The translations under genes and the position numbers were made by a program. The notes under the pieces were generated by a model. It ran no database searches, was not told the DNA's origin, and saw only the letters and a program-made list of their open reading frames with translations. A DNA stretch of 64,000 nt from Limnochordaceae bacterium. Lineage in GTDB: Bacteria; Bacillota; Limnochordia; Limnochordales; DUMU01. The stretch is taken from assembly GCA_014896305.1 (NCBI GenBank), contig JADBKQ010000008.1:1-64000 (forward strand), read 5' to 3'. This document shows, in pieces, positions 24,370-33,099 of this stretch; the stretch's first letter is position 1, and each line of letters opens with the position of its first letter.

Positions 24370-25341
24370 CTACCTGTCTGAACGTTCTGCCGGCCCAACC
24401 AACCGCTGCTGCCGATACCACTCCAGCGTGCGGCGCAGACCCTCGTCCAGCGGCACTTGTGGCTGCCACCCCAGCACTTCCTTCGCTTTCCGGTAGTCCA
24501 AGCAGCTATCCCGGATGTCCCCGGGCCGCGGCGCCTGGTGAACCCGGGGCACAGCCGGCACTCCCCACAGCCGGGCGGCTTCCCGTTGCATGTGATCCGC
24601 CAATTCGTCGATGCGGATCGGCTGGCTCGTACCAATGTTGAACACCTGGCCGTCCGCCTCCGGCGTCTGGGCAGCCAGCAGGTTGGCCTGTGCTACATCG
24701 CTCGCGTAGACGAAGTCGCGGGTTTGCGCCCCGTCTCCAAACAGGACCGGCGCTTTCCCGTGGCTCACCCGTTCGGCAAAAATTGCGACGACGCCCCCCT
24801 CACCGGAAGCATCCTGCCGGGGTCCATATACATTGGCATACCGCAGCACCGTGTAGGACAACCCATACAAGTGCCGGTAGATCGCCAGGTATTGCTCCAC
24901 GGTGTATTTGGACAGCCCATAGGGAGTCAAGGGATGAATGGGATGCTCTTCGGGCAGGGGCAAGACGTGCGGTTCGCCATAGACAGCGGCCGAGGAGGCG
25001 TAGACCACCCGCCGTACCTTCCCCAGCTGCCGGCAGGCCTCGAGCAATCGGATCGATCCTTCGATATTAATCTGCGCGTCCCGTACCGGGGCGGCCAAAG
25101 AACGGCTCACTTTGACCTGGGCCGCCAAATGGAAGACCACATCCGGGCCGAAGTAAGCGACCCATTCCGGCAGCTCGGGGTCGAGGAGGCTGGAGACGTG
25201 TAGCTGTACCCCCGGCGGGACGTTGGCCCGTTGCCCCGTCGATAGGTCATCGACCACTCCCACCTGCCAGCCGGCCTGCAATAGCCGCTCCACCACATGA
25301 GACCCGATGAAGCCAGCTCCGCCTGTCACCAGCGCTCTCAT
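24370..25341 (-). CDS. NAD-dependent sugar epimerase/dehydratase (GalE-like)
   Basis: A 323-residue extended short-chain dehydrogenase/reductase acting on nucleotide sugars. The NAD-binding motif GGAGFIGSH is at about 7-15, the catalytic serine lies in SSAAVYGEP (about 115) and the YxxxK motif in YGLSKYTVE (about 140-148). Closest in appearance to UDP-glucose 4-epimerases. The ATG at 25341 is preceded by GAAGGA at suitable spacing; the longer frame from 25464 has no such support. Lying among glycosyltransferase and lipid A genes it probably supplies a sugar nucleotide for the LPS core or surface polysaccharide. The exact substrate is unknown. Confidence 0.88.
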   Translation of the reverse strand: MRALVTGGAGFIGSHVVERLLQAGWQVGVVDDLSTGQRANVPPGVQLHVSSLLDPELPEWVAYFGPDVVFHLAAQVKVSRSLAAPVRDAQINIEGSIRLLEACRQLGKVRRVVYASSAAVYGEPHVLPLPEEHPIHPLTPYGLSKYTVEQYLAIYRHLYGLSYTVLRYANVYGPRQDASGEGGVVAIFAERVSHGKAPVLFGDGAQTRDFVYASDVAQANLLAAQTPEADGQVFNIGTSQPIRIDELADHMQREAARLWGVPAVPRVHQAPRPGDIRDSCLDYRKAKEVLGWQPQVPLDEGLRRTLEWYRQQRLVGPAERSDR

Positions 25342-25366
25342 GTTCGTAATCCTTCTTTCTAGGTCC

Positions 25367-26356
25367 TCAGCTTTCCGCACCCTCCGCTTTCCGGGCCTGG
25401 CCTCCGGGCGGCAGTTGGGTGCGAAAGTGCCGCCACTCCCGGCGGAGCGCCTGATAATACGCATGTTGTATCACGGCCCAGCTCCCAAACCGCCATAGCC
25501 AGCGGGGTCCATGCACCTCCAGGTGGGCCAACCAATGCCGGGCCCAGCGCCGCTCCGGCCAACCGCCGAAACTGATCAATCGCTCGATTCCAAAGGTCAC
25601 GGGATGGAGGGGAATCATCCACCGCACCCGGCGGCTGGGATGCTTGCGATAAAAAAGGATCGCGTTGTGGGCCCGCTCCTCTTCCCGCCGGCAACGCGAG
25701 GGCAGATCTTTTGTCTGCAACGGGGGTTTGTAATGGTACCCCTGAGCCTCGGCCACCCATACGGCTTTCAGCCCCAGCCGCCGTAAGCGTTCCCCCATCT
25801 CCAGATCTTCCCACCCATACAGGCTGAACTCTTCGTCGAATCCGCCCGCCGCCTCGATGTGTCTTTTGGCCAACGAAGCGTTACCCGTGGCAAAAAACGC
25901 CCGGCTGAGATCCCCCAGGCGAGCTTTCACCTGCCGCGCCCGGGTGACGTCCAGGGTATCTACCTGAATCACCGGGCCGTGCACGATCCGGTCGTCCGGA
26001 TCCACCCGGTGGGCCTCGTAGTGAGCCGCCACTAGCTGCGGACCGGCCAGCAGATCGCTGTCCAAGAACAGTAACAGCGGCGCCTGGGCCGCCGCTACTC
26101 CCAAGTTGCGGGCGTGCGCCGGCCCGGTATGGCGAGCCTGGATCACCCGCAAGGGAAAGGGGAGCACTGCCTGGGCCAGCATGGCCAGCGTGTCGTCGGT
26201 AGAACCGTCGTCCACCACGATCACTTCGAATTCCGGCACCGGCTGGCCGGTGCCGGTAGGTTGCTGGTCGACCAAGCTCATCAGCACCTGTTGAAGGACC
26301 GCCCGGCGGTTGTAGGTGGGAATGATGAGGGAAAGTTTCATCTGCTCGCTGGCCAT
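25367..26356 (-). CDS. Family 2 glycosyltransferase
   Basis: A GT-A fold glycosyltransferase (about 329 aa). The N-terminus LSLIIPTYNRR and the nucleotide-binding VVDDGSTDDT are typical of GT2, the metal-binding DxD is DSD in LFLDSDLLAG (about 95), and the acceptor-side motif GWEDLEMGERLRRLG lies near 180. The C-terminal hundred residues are basic and aromatic, suggesting membrane association. Start: ATG at 26356 or at 26341; SD support is weak for both. Cluster context suggests transfer of a sugar onto lipid A, an LPS core or a related glycolipid. Confidence 0.88.
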   Translation of the reverse strand: MASEQMKLSLIIPTYNRRAVLQQVLMSLVDQQPTGTGQPVPEFEVIVVDDGSTDDTLAMLAQAVLPFPLRVIQARHTGPAHARNLGVAAAQAPLLLFLDSDLLAGPQLVAAHYEAHRVDPDDRIVHGPVIQVDTLDVTRARQVKARLGDLSRAFFATGNASLAKRHIEAAGGFDEEFSLYGWEDLEMGERLRRLGLKAVWVAEAQGYHYKPPLQTKDLPSRCRREEERAHNAILFYRKHPSRRVRWMIPLHPVTFGIERLISFGGWPERRWARHWLAHLEVHGPRWLWRFGSWAVIQHAYYQALRREWRHFRTQLPPGGQARKAEGAES

Positions 26357-26387
26357 GCCCGCCCGACCACTCCTTCCTGGTTCTGGA

Positions 26388-27662
26388 TCAACTGTCTGGT
26401 GGCATGGGTGGCATGCCACCGCCGGTAGTCTCCGGGTGAACTGTCGTGACGCCTGTCAGTTCATCCGCCAGCGCTTGTGCGATCTGCTCCACCGCCCCGG
26501 CGCTGCCCATCCGTTCCCGGCCTACCGCCGCCATCCAACTGCGACGAACGGGATCTTGCAGGAGGGCGCAGACCGCGCGGGCGACCGTGGCCGGTTTCCA
26601 GGGGCACAAGAGCAGGGCCAATCCCAGCAGCCGCTGTTGCGCCCGAGCAAAACGGAGAGTGTACTGCAGCCGGCCAGCGGGGAAGGCCACCACGGGAATT
26701 CCCAGCCCTGCCGCCTGCTCGTGGGCGGTGCCAGCCAGACCCACCACCACGTCGGCACGGGCCAGCAATGTCGAAAATGGTACACAACGGATGGCTGCAC
26801 GGGCCGCCAAATCGCCGGCAGACCCGGGCGTCAAGCCGGGGGCAGCCACCAAAAACCGCAGCTGCGGTGGAGGGGGTGTCAGCGGAGGCACGGCAAGAGT
26901 CTTCCACTGCTCCATTTGCTGCCGGCAGGCAACCGCTACCTGCGTTAGCTTCTGCAGGTTCTCTGGCCAATCCTGCCGGGTGCCCGGCAACAGTCCGACC
27001 GTCCACCCGTCGGAGGGAGGCCGACCCCGCCCTTCTGCCCGCTGGGTCGCCGCCTGGGCAGCTCCGCCGACGTCGAGCAAAGGGTTGCCGAGAAAACGGG
27101 CGGGTAATCCAGCCCGGGCCAGAGCCGTCGCGGTGGGAACGTCCCGGGCGTACACCGCCCGCACCCGCCGCCGCATCCAGGCGATCTCAGCCCGGGAGTG
27201 CCCGTGGATGAACTCGCTCTTCGCCGTCGGGACAAACCAGGCGGGCATACGGAGCGCCCACCAGCCCACGGCCAATAGGTACACGTCTCCCACGCAGAGC
27301 CAGCCGGCCAGGGGCGGCACCACGCCTGGAGGCATGCGGTTCACCCGTTCCTGCCGCAACCGGCGGATGTACTCCCGGGTCGCCTGCCCCCAGCCCGCCT
27401 GCCAATCGGCCAGAAATGCGCGCACCCCCAAGCGGGTGAACCCGCCGGACGGCAGCTGTATGCCGGGTGCGAGGACAGGGATCCCCGCCTTTTCGTACGC
27501 GTGGCCAGAGCCGAGAAGAGGGGCAGCTGCGATAACCAGGGAGGGGCACCGCTGCTGCCAGGCCTGGGCCAGTGCTGCCCCCACCATGTCTTCCGCCACA
27601 CCGTTGCTGAGCACCAGGACGCGACGGGGTAGGGACGCTCCCGGTTCACGAAAAGTTGCCAT
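26388..27662 (-). CDS. Lipid-A-disaccharide synthase-related protein (TIGR03492 type)
   Basis: A 424-residue GT-B type protein. Its landmarks (SNGVAEDMVGAALAQAW near 19-35, LLGSGHAYEKAGIPVLAPG, PSGGFTRLG, VGDVYLLAVGW and PTAKSEFI) follow the pattern I associate with the cyanobacterial and Deinococcus-type LpxB-related family, distinct from true LpxB. The true lpxB is at 31049, and another LpxB-like gene at 29515. The reaction is not established; glycolipid synthesis is a reasonable guess. Its ATG at 27662 is two bases after the MsbA stop, so it is in operon. The C-terminal tail is rich in Pro and Met and probably disordered. Confidence 0.8.
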   Translation of the reverse strand: MATFREPGASLPRRVLVLSNGVAEDMVGAALAQAWQQRCPSLVIAAAPLLGSGHAYEKAGIPVLAPGIQLPSGGFTRLGVRAFLADWQAGWGQATREYIRRLRQERVNRMPPGVVPPLAGWLCVGDVYLLAVGWWALRMPAWFVPTAKSEFIHGHSRAEIAWMRRRVRAVYARDVPTATALARAGLPARFLGNPLLDVGGAAQAATQRAEGRGRPPSDGWTVGLLPGTRQDWPENLQKLTQVAVACRQQMEQWKTLAVPPLTPPPPQLRFLVAAPGLTPGSAGDLAARAAIRCVPFSTLLARADVVVGLAGTAHEQAAGLGIPVVAFPAGRLQYTLRFARAQQRLLGLALLLCPWKPATVARAVCALLQDPVRRSWMAAVGRERMGSAGAVEQIAQALADELTGVTTVHPETTGGGMPPMPPDS

Positions 27663-27664
27663 GG

Positions 27665-29464
27665 TTACGCAGTCGCCTCAGTCCCTAACGCGGTCGCAGC
27701 GACCGCCGCCACCGCCTCGCCCGGTATCTGGGTCTGCAGCCGGTAGAGCCGGCCAAAGAGGCTGTCCGGGCGGGCCAGCAGCTCGGCCGGCGTGCCTTGC
27801 TCCACGATCCGGCCGTGATCGAGCACAGCCACCCAGTCTGCCTGTCGCACGGTGCTCAGGCGGTGAGCGATGACCAGGGTGGTCCGCCCTTTCATCAGCC
27901 GCTGCAAGGCCTGCTGCACCAGGGCTTCGGAGCGGGCATCCAGTGCCGAGGTGGCCTCGTCCAGGATCAGGATACGCGGGTCTCGCAACAGCGCCCGGGC
28001 AATCGCCAACCGCTGCCGCTGACCCCCCGACAAGGTGCCGCCCTGTTCAGCCAGGATCGTATCGTATCCCTGGGGCAACTGACGGATGAACTCATCCGCA
28101 TAGGCAGCCCGGGCCGCGGCCTCGATCTCAGCCAACGTGGCGTCGGGCCTGCCGTAGGCGATGTTCTCCCGCACCGAAACTCCAAAAAGCACCGTCTCCT
28201 GGGGCACCAGCCCGATCTGCCGCCGCAAGCTGGACAAGGTGATATGGCGCAGGTCCAGCCCGTCGATGGTGATGCGCCCGCCGGCCGGGTCGTAGAAGCG
28301 CAGCAGCAAGTGAGCAAGGGTTGTCTTGCCCGCTCCGCTCGGCCCAATGAGAGCTACCACTTGCCCTGGCCGCAAGGTCAGGTTGATGTCTTCGAGAACC
28401 GGGTGGCCGGGTTCATAGGCGAAGTTCACATGTTCGAAGCAAACCTCTCCCCGGACCCGTTCAATGGTGACTGCCCCCGGCGCATCTTTGTGCTCCGTCT
28501 CCGCCTGCAGCAGGCGGACGATCCGGTCGGAGGCCGCCTCCGCCTGCCTCAACAGCGTGTAGTGCTGGCTCAGGGCGGCCATCGGAGCGCTCGCCATGCC
28601 GGTGTAGGTCAAGAAGGCGACCAGGTCACCGGCGGATAGCTGCCCCATGACCACGGCCCGGGCGCCATACCAGATCAGGCCCGTCATCAAGGCCACTAGC
28701 AACAGCTCCACCAGGGGGCTGACCGTCGCCTGCACCCGTAGCGAGCGGAGTCCCGCCCAAAAGCTTTGCTGGTTTTCATCTTGAAAGCGACGTTGACGCT
28801 GGTCCTCCAGAGAAAATGCCTTAATGATGCGAATTCCCGATAGCGTCTCCTGCAGGATCTGGGTCACCCCGGCGATCCGTTCCTGCATCTGCCGGGTAAA
28901 CACCCGCACCCGGTCGCCGAAGCGGCTGATACAGACGCCGACCAGAGGCAGGAAGAGAAGACTGAGGACCGCCAGCTGCCAATGAATCACGAAGGTGAAG
29001 ACCAGAATCCCGGTCACCATCAAGCCATCGGCCGCCATGCTTCCCAGCGTCGTGCCGATCACGTTCTGGAGCAGCGTCGCATCGCTGGTCACCCGGACGA
29101 TCGCTTCCCCCGAGTGCTCCTGCTCGTGGTAGCGCAGGGACATCCCTTGCAACCGGTCGAAGATGGCGTTGCGCAGGTCCATGGCGAACCGTTGCGCCAC
29201 GTAACCCAGCAAGTAATTGCGGCCGTAGGTGAAGACGCCCTTCACTACGGTGAGCAGTAAAACTCCCAAAGCCAACCAGTTAAGCAGGGCGGGCGTGCCG
29301 GATGAACCCGCTGTGGCGCGCAGGAGTACCTGGTCGACAAAACCTTTGCCGAAGACATAGGGGAGCATCAGGTTACCCGCGGAGACCATGAGTGCACAGA
29401 CCAGCCCGGCACCGAGAGGCAACAAGTATGGGCGCAGGTAACGGAGCAGATACCGCCAACTCAT
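27665..29464 (-). CDS. msbA: MsbA-type lipid A/glycolipid flippase ABC transporter
   Basis: A 599-residue half-transporter with a six-helix membrane domain (about 15-320) fused to an ATPase domain (about 345-580). Walker A is GPSGAGKTT, the signature LSGGQRQRLAIARAL, Walker B ILILDEATSALD, and the H-loop VIAHRLSTV. In a cluster of lipid A genes the natural role is flipping core-lipid A across the inner membrane, though sequence alone does not separate MsbA from other type IV exporters. The ATG at 29464 follows AAAGGGGGG. A possible extended -10 promoter lies directly upstream. Confidence 0.85.
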   Translation of the reverse strand: MSWRYLLRYLRPYLLPLGAGLVCALMVSAGNLMLPYVFGKGFVDQVLLRATAGSSGTPALLNWLALGVLLLTVVKGVFTYGRNYLLGYVAQRFAMDLRNAIFDRLQGMSLRYHEQEHSGEAIVRVTSDATLLQNVIGTTLGSMAADGLMVTGILVFTFVIHWQLAVLSLLFLPLVGVCISRFGDRVRVFTRQMQERIAGVTQILQETLSGIRIIKAFSLEDQRQRRFQDENQQSFWAGLRSLRVQATVSPLVELLLVALMTGLIWYGARAVVMGQLSAGDLVAFLTYTGMASAPMAALSQHYTLLRQAEAASDRIVRLLQAETEHKDAPGAVTIERVRGEVCFEHVNFAYEPGHPVLEDINLTLRPGQVVALIGPSGAGKTTLAHLLLRFYDPAGGRITIDGLDLRHITLSSLRRQIGLVPQETVLFGVSVRENIAYGRPDATLAEIEAAARAAYADEFIRQLPQGYDTILAEQGGTLSGGQRQRLAIARALLRDPRILILDEATSALDARSEALVQQALQRLMKGRTTLVIAHRLSTVRQADWVAVLDHGRIVEQGTPAELLARPDSLFGRLYRLQTQIPGEAVAAVAATALGTEATA

Positions 29465-29488
29465 GATGGCCCCCCTTTCTGCTGAACC

Positions 29489-29497
29489 AGTATAGCA
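29489..29497 (-). promoter_or_regulatory. Possible extended -10 promoter for msbA
   Basis: On the minus strand this reads TGCTATACT, a TGn extended -10 followed by a near-consensus hexamer, 25 bases before the msbA ATG. The -35 region is poor, as is usual for extended -10 promoters. It would allow msbA and downstream genes to be transcribed apart from lpxC-lpxB. Confidence 0.4.
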
Positions 29498-29514
29498 GAA
29501 TTGAACAAACTTTT

Positions 29515-31017
29515 CTAACTCGAGGCCCTACGGTTCGCTGGTCGACCCCGACGCTCCCTATAGCTCCCGTCTCCTGGACCCGTACCAATGGATTCCGTCC
29601 CCTTCCCATGACTGGCCAACACCCCTGCCTGCTCCTGCCAGTCCTCGGCAATCGCCTGCGCCAACCGTAACGCCGCCCCGGGACGCCCGGCCACTGCTTG
29701 CAGGCACTCCCGGCGCGCCGCCGCCTCTTCCGCTCCTTCTTGCAACAGTCGCATGAGGGCCTCCACCACCTGGGGAACGTTCACCATCCCACGCAGCTCA
29801 GGAAGACACTCTCGCCCGCTCAGGCGGTTGGGCCAGGCCAGCCACCCCGCTCGCTGCGCCAGCCGGACCACGGCCAGCCGGCGGATAGCCGCCCCTACCC
29901 CGGGCAAACGACCCAGGGAGCCGGCCAATCCGGCCAGTGGTATCAGGTCGGGCCGCTGCAGCGGCAGAACGATCACTCCCGGTAATCCCAGTACGGCCAT
30001 TTCCATCGTGGTCGTACCGGGAATCCCTAAGGCGACGGTGGCCTCCCGCATCAGGCGGTAACGGTCCCCGCTCGCTGCCGGCTGCCAGACCGAGACCGTC
30101 AGCCCGCCGGCCAGCTCCAGTTGCCAGGCCTGCCTGGCAGGCCGGCCCGGTCGCAGCCGGCCCTCCACCGGGCAAAGCCACCGTTCGGAGCGGCCGGCCG
30201 CCAGGTCTTCCGCCATCGTCCGCAGCGTCTGGTCCAGAAGGGAAGGGGGAACGAACGGCGACAAGAGCATCCCCACCTGCAAACTCCCGGCTGGCCAGCA
30301 CCGGGACGACGGCTCCTGCCAGAGTGCGGCCAATTCGCGTGCAGCCCCCAAAAAGAGCCCCAGCATCTGCTGGAATTCGGCCGGCCGGCTGCCTGGCAAC
30401 AGGAGCAGGCGGCAGGGCTCAGAGGTCTTCTGCCATGAGCCGGCTGACGGCCGACCTCGATCCGTGCCACCGGCCCCGGCCGCCGGCCAACCCACGGTAT
30501 CATTGTGAACGTTGGCTCCGCTCGGGGTCGAGAGGGCCCAGTAGACCGCATCCACCATCAGTCGTCCCACCACTCGCACCCGCTGGGCGGGGGCATGGTA
30601 GCGGATCAAGGCAATCCGCTGGCTCTCCTCATCCGGCACCAACCAGAGCCGGATGGCCCGCAACCAGGCCGCTCGTCCCTCGGTATAGGCATAGACGGGA
30701 TACCCTAGCCGATGGCCCAACCAGGCGGCATGAAACAGGTCGCCCCCGGCGAAAAGCACAAACCCTTCCCGACCGGGCGCAAAGCCGGCCGGCCGCTGCC
30801 CGGTCAGGGCGTAGCGCAGGTATTGCCCCGGGCCGTACACCTCGTCCACCCCGGGCAAGCGCTCGACCACCTGTTTTTCCGAGCCGCTGGCAAAGTCACA
30901 GGGGGGCAGAAAGACGGTCAGCCGGGCCTGCGGCCAGACCTGTTTCAAGCCGGCCACGGCTGGAGTCAACCAGCCGGCAACCTCACCAGGGCTATTGCTG
31001 GTCAACACGATATCCAT
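29515..31017 (-). CDS. LpxB-like GT19-family paralogue
   Basis: A protein of about 500 residues beginning MDIVLTSNSPGEVAGW, where SPGE-x-x-G parallels the SxGExSGD start of LpxB. Further landmarks are a mid-protein VGRLMVDAVYW (LpxB has VGHPLVD), LLLLPGSRPAEFQ (LpxB has LLPGSR) and GIPGTTTMEMAVLGLPGVI (LpxB has SGTATLEA), so the fold and donor site are LpxB-like, but an insertion of about 100 residues and the changed acceptor region argue for a different acceptor. The ATG at 31017 is 31 bases after the lpxB stop; the frame is open into lpxB but that part is not coding. It lies between lpxB and msbA. Confidence 0.8.
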   Translation of the reverse strand: MDIVLTSNSPGEVAGWLTPAVAGLKQVWPQARLTVFLPPCDFASGSEKQVVERLPGVDEVYGPGQYLRYALTGQRPAGFAPGREGFVLFAGGDLFHAAWLGHRLGYPVYAYTEGRAAWLRAIRLWLVPDEESQRIALIRYHAPAQRVRVVGRLMVDAVYWALSTPSGANVHNDTVGWPAAGAGGTDRGRPSAGSWQKTSEPCRLLLLPGSRPAEFQQMLGLFLGAARELAALWQEPSSRCWPAGSLQVGMLLSPFVPPSLLDQTLRTMAEDLAAGRSERWLCPVEGRLRPGRPARQAWQLELAGGLTVSVWQPAASGDRYRLMREATVALGIPGTTTMEMAVLGLPGVIVLPLQRPDLIPLAGLAGSLGRLPGVGAAIRRLAVVRLAQRAGWLAWPNRLSGRECLPELRGMVNVPQVVEALMRLLQEGAEEAAARRECLQAVAGRPGAALRLAQAIAEDWQEQAGVLASHGKGTESIGTGPGDGSYRERRGRPANRRASS

Positions 31018-31048
31018 CGCACTCTTGCCTGCCCCTTGTCCCCACCGG

Positions 31049-32209
31049 TTACTCGCTAGCCGTTTCGTCTTTCTCCGCCATGACTTGCAAAATCTCTCGC
31101 GCCGCCCGAACCACTGCTCCCGGTGATCCCAGGGTTGCGCCAACCTCGGCCAGGGCAGTCTGTGTAGCCTGCCGGAGTTTCTGGTCTTGATGGTAGCGCA
31201 ACAGCCACTCAGCAATCCGCTCACCTTTGACGTCTCCTTGCAGGAGTTCCGGCAGGATAGGACGCCCGGCCAGCAGGTTGGGAAGACCGATTTGCTGCAA
31301 GTGGAGCAGCCGGCGCCCGATCCAGAAGGTAGACAGTGAGGTCTTGTAGACGATGACGGCGGGGGTCCCCAGAAGCGTGGCTTCCAGTGTCGCCGTGCCG
31401 CTCGCCACCACCGCCGCCTCTGACGCCCGCAGCGCCGGATAGACCCCTTCGGGCCCAGGCAAGAGCGTGACACGGATCGGAACGGCATCGACCAGACGGT
31501 GAACCAACTCCTGGGGAATCGTCACCGCGAGAGGTAGGAAGAAGCGGGCCTGGGGCAGCTGCGCCGAAATCAGCTGAGCCGCCTGCAACTGGGCTGGCAA
31601 TAACTCCTCCACTTCCCGCTGGCGACTGCCGGGCAGCAAAGCGAAGACCGCCTCTCCTTCGACTACCCCCAGCTGTTCGCGGGCTTGCTGCACCGTCGGC
31701 GCTCTTTGCACACGATCGACCAGGGGGTGACCGACCCACCGCGTGCGAGCACCGGCTCGCCGGTATACCTCTTCCTCCACAGGAAGAGCGCATAGGACTC
31801 GGGCACACGCTTGGGCCACCCGCTGGGCCCGTCCCTCCCCCCACAGCCAGGCCGTAGGTGGAAGGTAATAGACCACAGGCACGTGCCGGGCGTGTGCCAG
31901 CTCGGCCAAAGGAATGTTGAAGCCCGGAAAATCGATCACCACCAGGACATCGGGATGGGCCGACTCCAGCAAACCTCCCACGCGCTGCAGCAAGCGGTGA
32001 AGAACCGGAGTGACCCGCAAGGACTCAAGAAACCCCACGGTACTCAAGGCAGTGGGATCGTAGATCAGGTCCACACCCGCTTTGGCCATCAGCGGCCCCC
32101 CGAGGCCGCGCAGACGACAGCCGGGCTGGAGCAGGCGCAACTGCTCGGCCAGGGCCGATCCGTGCAGGTCGCCCGAAGCTTCGCCAGCAGAGATCCAGAT
32201 CTCCTTCAC
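31049..32209 (-). CDS. lpxB: Lipid-A-disaccharide synthase
   Basis: LpxB (386 aa) condenses UDP-2,3-diacylglucosamine with lipid X to give the lipid A disaccharide at the inner membrane. Canonical marks are the N-terminal SAGEASGDLHG (about 7-17), the GFLESLRV segment, VVIDFPGFNIPLA (about 90), VGHPLVDRV, LLPGSRQREVEELLP and SGTATLEA. It starts with GTG at 32209, whose GTGA overlaps the lpxI stop by four bases. Length and motifs are all as expected for a working enzyme. Confidence 0.96.
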   Translation of the reverse strand: MKEIWISAGEASGDLHGSALAEQLRLLQPGCRLRGLGGPLMAKAGVDLIYDPTALSTVGFLESLRVTPVLHRLLQRVGGLLESAHPDVLVVIDFPGFNIPLAELAHARHVPVVYYLPPTAWLWGEGRAQRVAQACARVLCALPVEEEVYRRAGARTRWVGHPLVDRVQRAPTVQQAREQLGVVEGEAVFALLPGSRQREVEELLPAQLQAAQLISAQLPQARFFLPLAVTIPQELVHRLVDAVPIRVTLLPGPEGVYPALRASEAAVVASGTATLEATLLGTPAVIVYKTSLSTFWIGRRLLHLQQIGLPNLLAGRPILPELLQGDVKGERIAEWLLRYHQDQKLRQATQTALAEVGATLGSPGAVVRAAREILQVMAEKDETASE

Positions 32210-33099
32210 GACCCCGTCCCTTCCCCCGGCCGTACCCGGGTCGATCTTGCCGTGGTGGGCATCGTAGATGGCTGAGAATCCACCCAGCCTACCAGCTTGA
32301 GACCCGCCGCTTGCGCCCGTGCCACCAGGCGTTCCCGGTCCAAAACCAGTGTGCGCCCGGCCTCTACCGCGAGTACGGCATATCCCAACTCGATCAAGAG
32401 TTCGATGGTCTGCGGGCCTACGGTCGGCAGATCGAACCGCTCGTCTTGCTGGGGCTTGGCCACCTTAACGGCAACCGCTCCCCTCCCGCCCAGCTTGGCT
32501 GCTCGTTGCAGACAAGCATCGGTTCCCTCGATCGCCTCCAGCGCCAGCGTCACTCCGCCTTTGACCACCGCCAATTGACCGACATCCATCCCCCCCAGCG
32601 CCTTCGCCAGGCGGAAGCCATAGGCAACATCCCGTCGTTGCCCAGGTTCCAAGGGTGAACCGCTCCACTGCCCCGGCGGCGCCAGCAAATGCCTGAGCAG
32701 AGCGGCCTGCGAGCCCACGATGATCCCGCTGCCCGCCAGATCGTCGACAAACGCACGCAACACCGCATCATCGTTGTAGTAAGACAAACGGGCCAAAACG
32801 GCCCGCGCCCGCCCATCCCAACCCGGCCGCTGCAGCCATTCCTTGGACACCTTCCCCAGGAAATACGCTTGCCGCACTCCCTGCGCCCCGAGCCATTCTA
32901 CCACACTTTGCCATTTGGGGAAAGGGATGTCTGTGACTGCGTCGGCCTGGTCGGCTAACGCAGGCTCGCAGCCCGGCACCCCGGCCACGACCACGACCCG
33001 TTCGCCCTGCCTCCGCAAGGCCTCGATTCCGGCCAGCGGCAGCTGCCCGCGGCCGGCCAGCACCGCTACCGGTGGTCGTACCAAACCCATCTCCCTCAT
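32206..33099 (-). CDS. lpxI: UDP-2,3-diacylglucosamine pyrophosphatase LpxI
   Basis: LpxI (297 aa) cleaves UDP-2,3-diacylglucosamine to lipid X and UMP; it replaces LpxH in many non-gammaproteobacterial diderms. Family features visible are the N-terminal LAGRGQLPL (about 13), DAVTDIPF, YFLGKVSKEWL (about 80), the DDAVLRAFVDDL segment, and the C-terminal domain with GPQTIELLIELGYAVLAVEAG. The ATG at 33099 shares ATGA with the lpxA stop and is preceded by GGGGGAT; an alternative TTG lies two codons upstream. It is between lpxA and lpxB, as is usual. Confidence 0.94.
   Translation of the reverse strand: MREMGLVRPPVAVLAGRGQLPLAGIEALRRQGERVVVVAGVPGCEPALADQADAVTDIPFPKWQSVVEWLGAQGVRQAYFLGKVSKEWLQRPGWDGRARAVLARLSYYNDDAVLRAFVDDLAGSGIIVGSQAALLRHLLAPPGQWSGSPLEPGQRRDVAYGFRLAKALGGMDVGQLAVVKGGVTLALEAIEGTDACLQRAAKLGGRGAVAVKVAKPQQDERFDLPTVGPQTIELLIELGYAVLAVEAGRTLVLDRERLVARAQAAGLKLVGWVDSQPSTMPTTARSTRVRPGEGTGS

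Noticed and set aside
26446-27873. 475-codon plus-strand frame opposite the LpxB-related gene
   Set aside because: Ala/Arg/Pro-rich with no domain; the minus-strand product has conserved family motifs.
29937-31190. 417-codon plus-strand frame
   Set aside because: Antisense to two LpxB-family genes and of low-complexity composition.
31018-31488. N-terminal extension of the LpxB-like paralogue into lpxB
   Set aside because: The extra residues are Arg/Ser/Trp-rich, overlap lpxB in another frame, and the real N-terminal motif begins at 31017.
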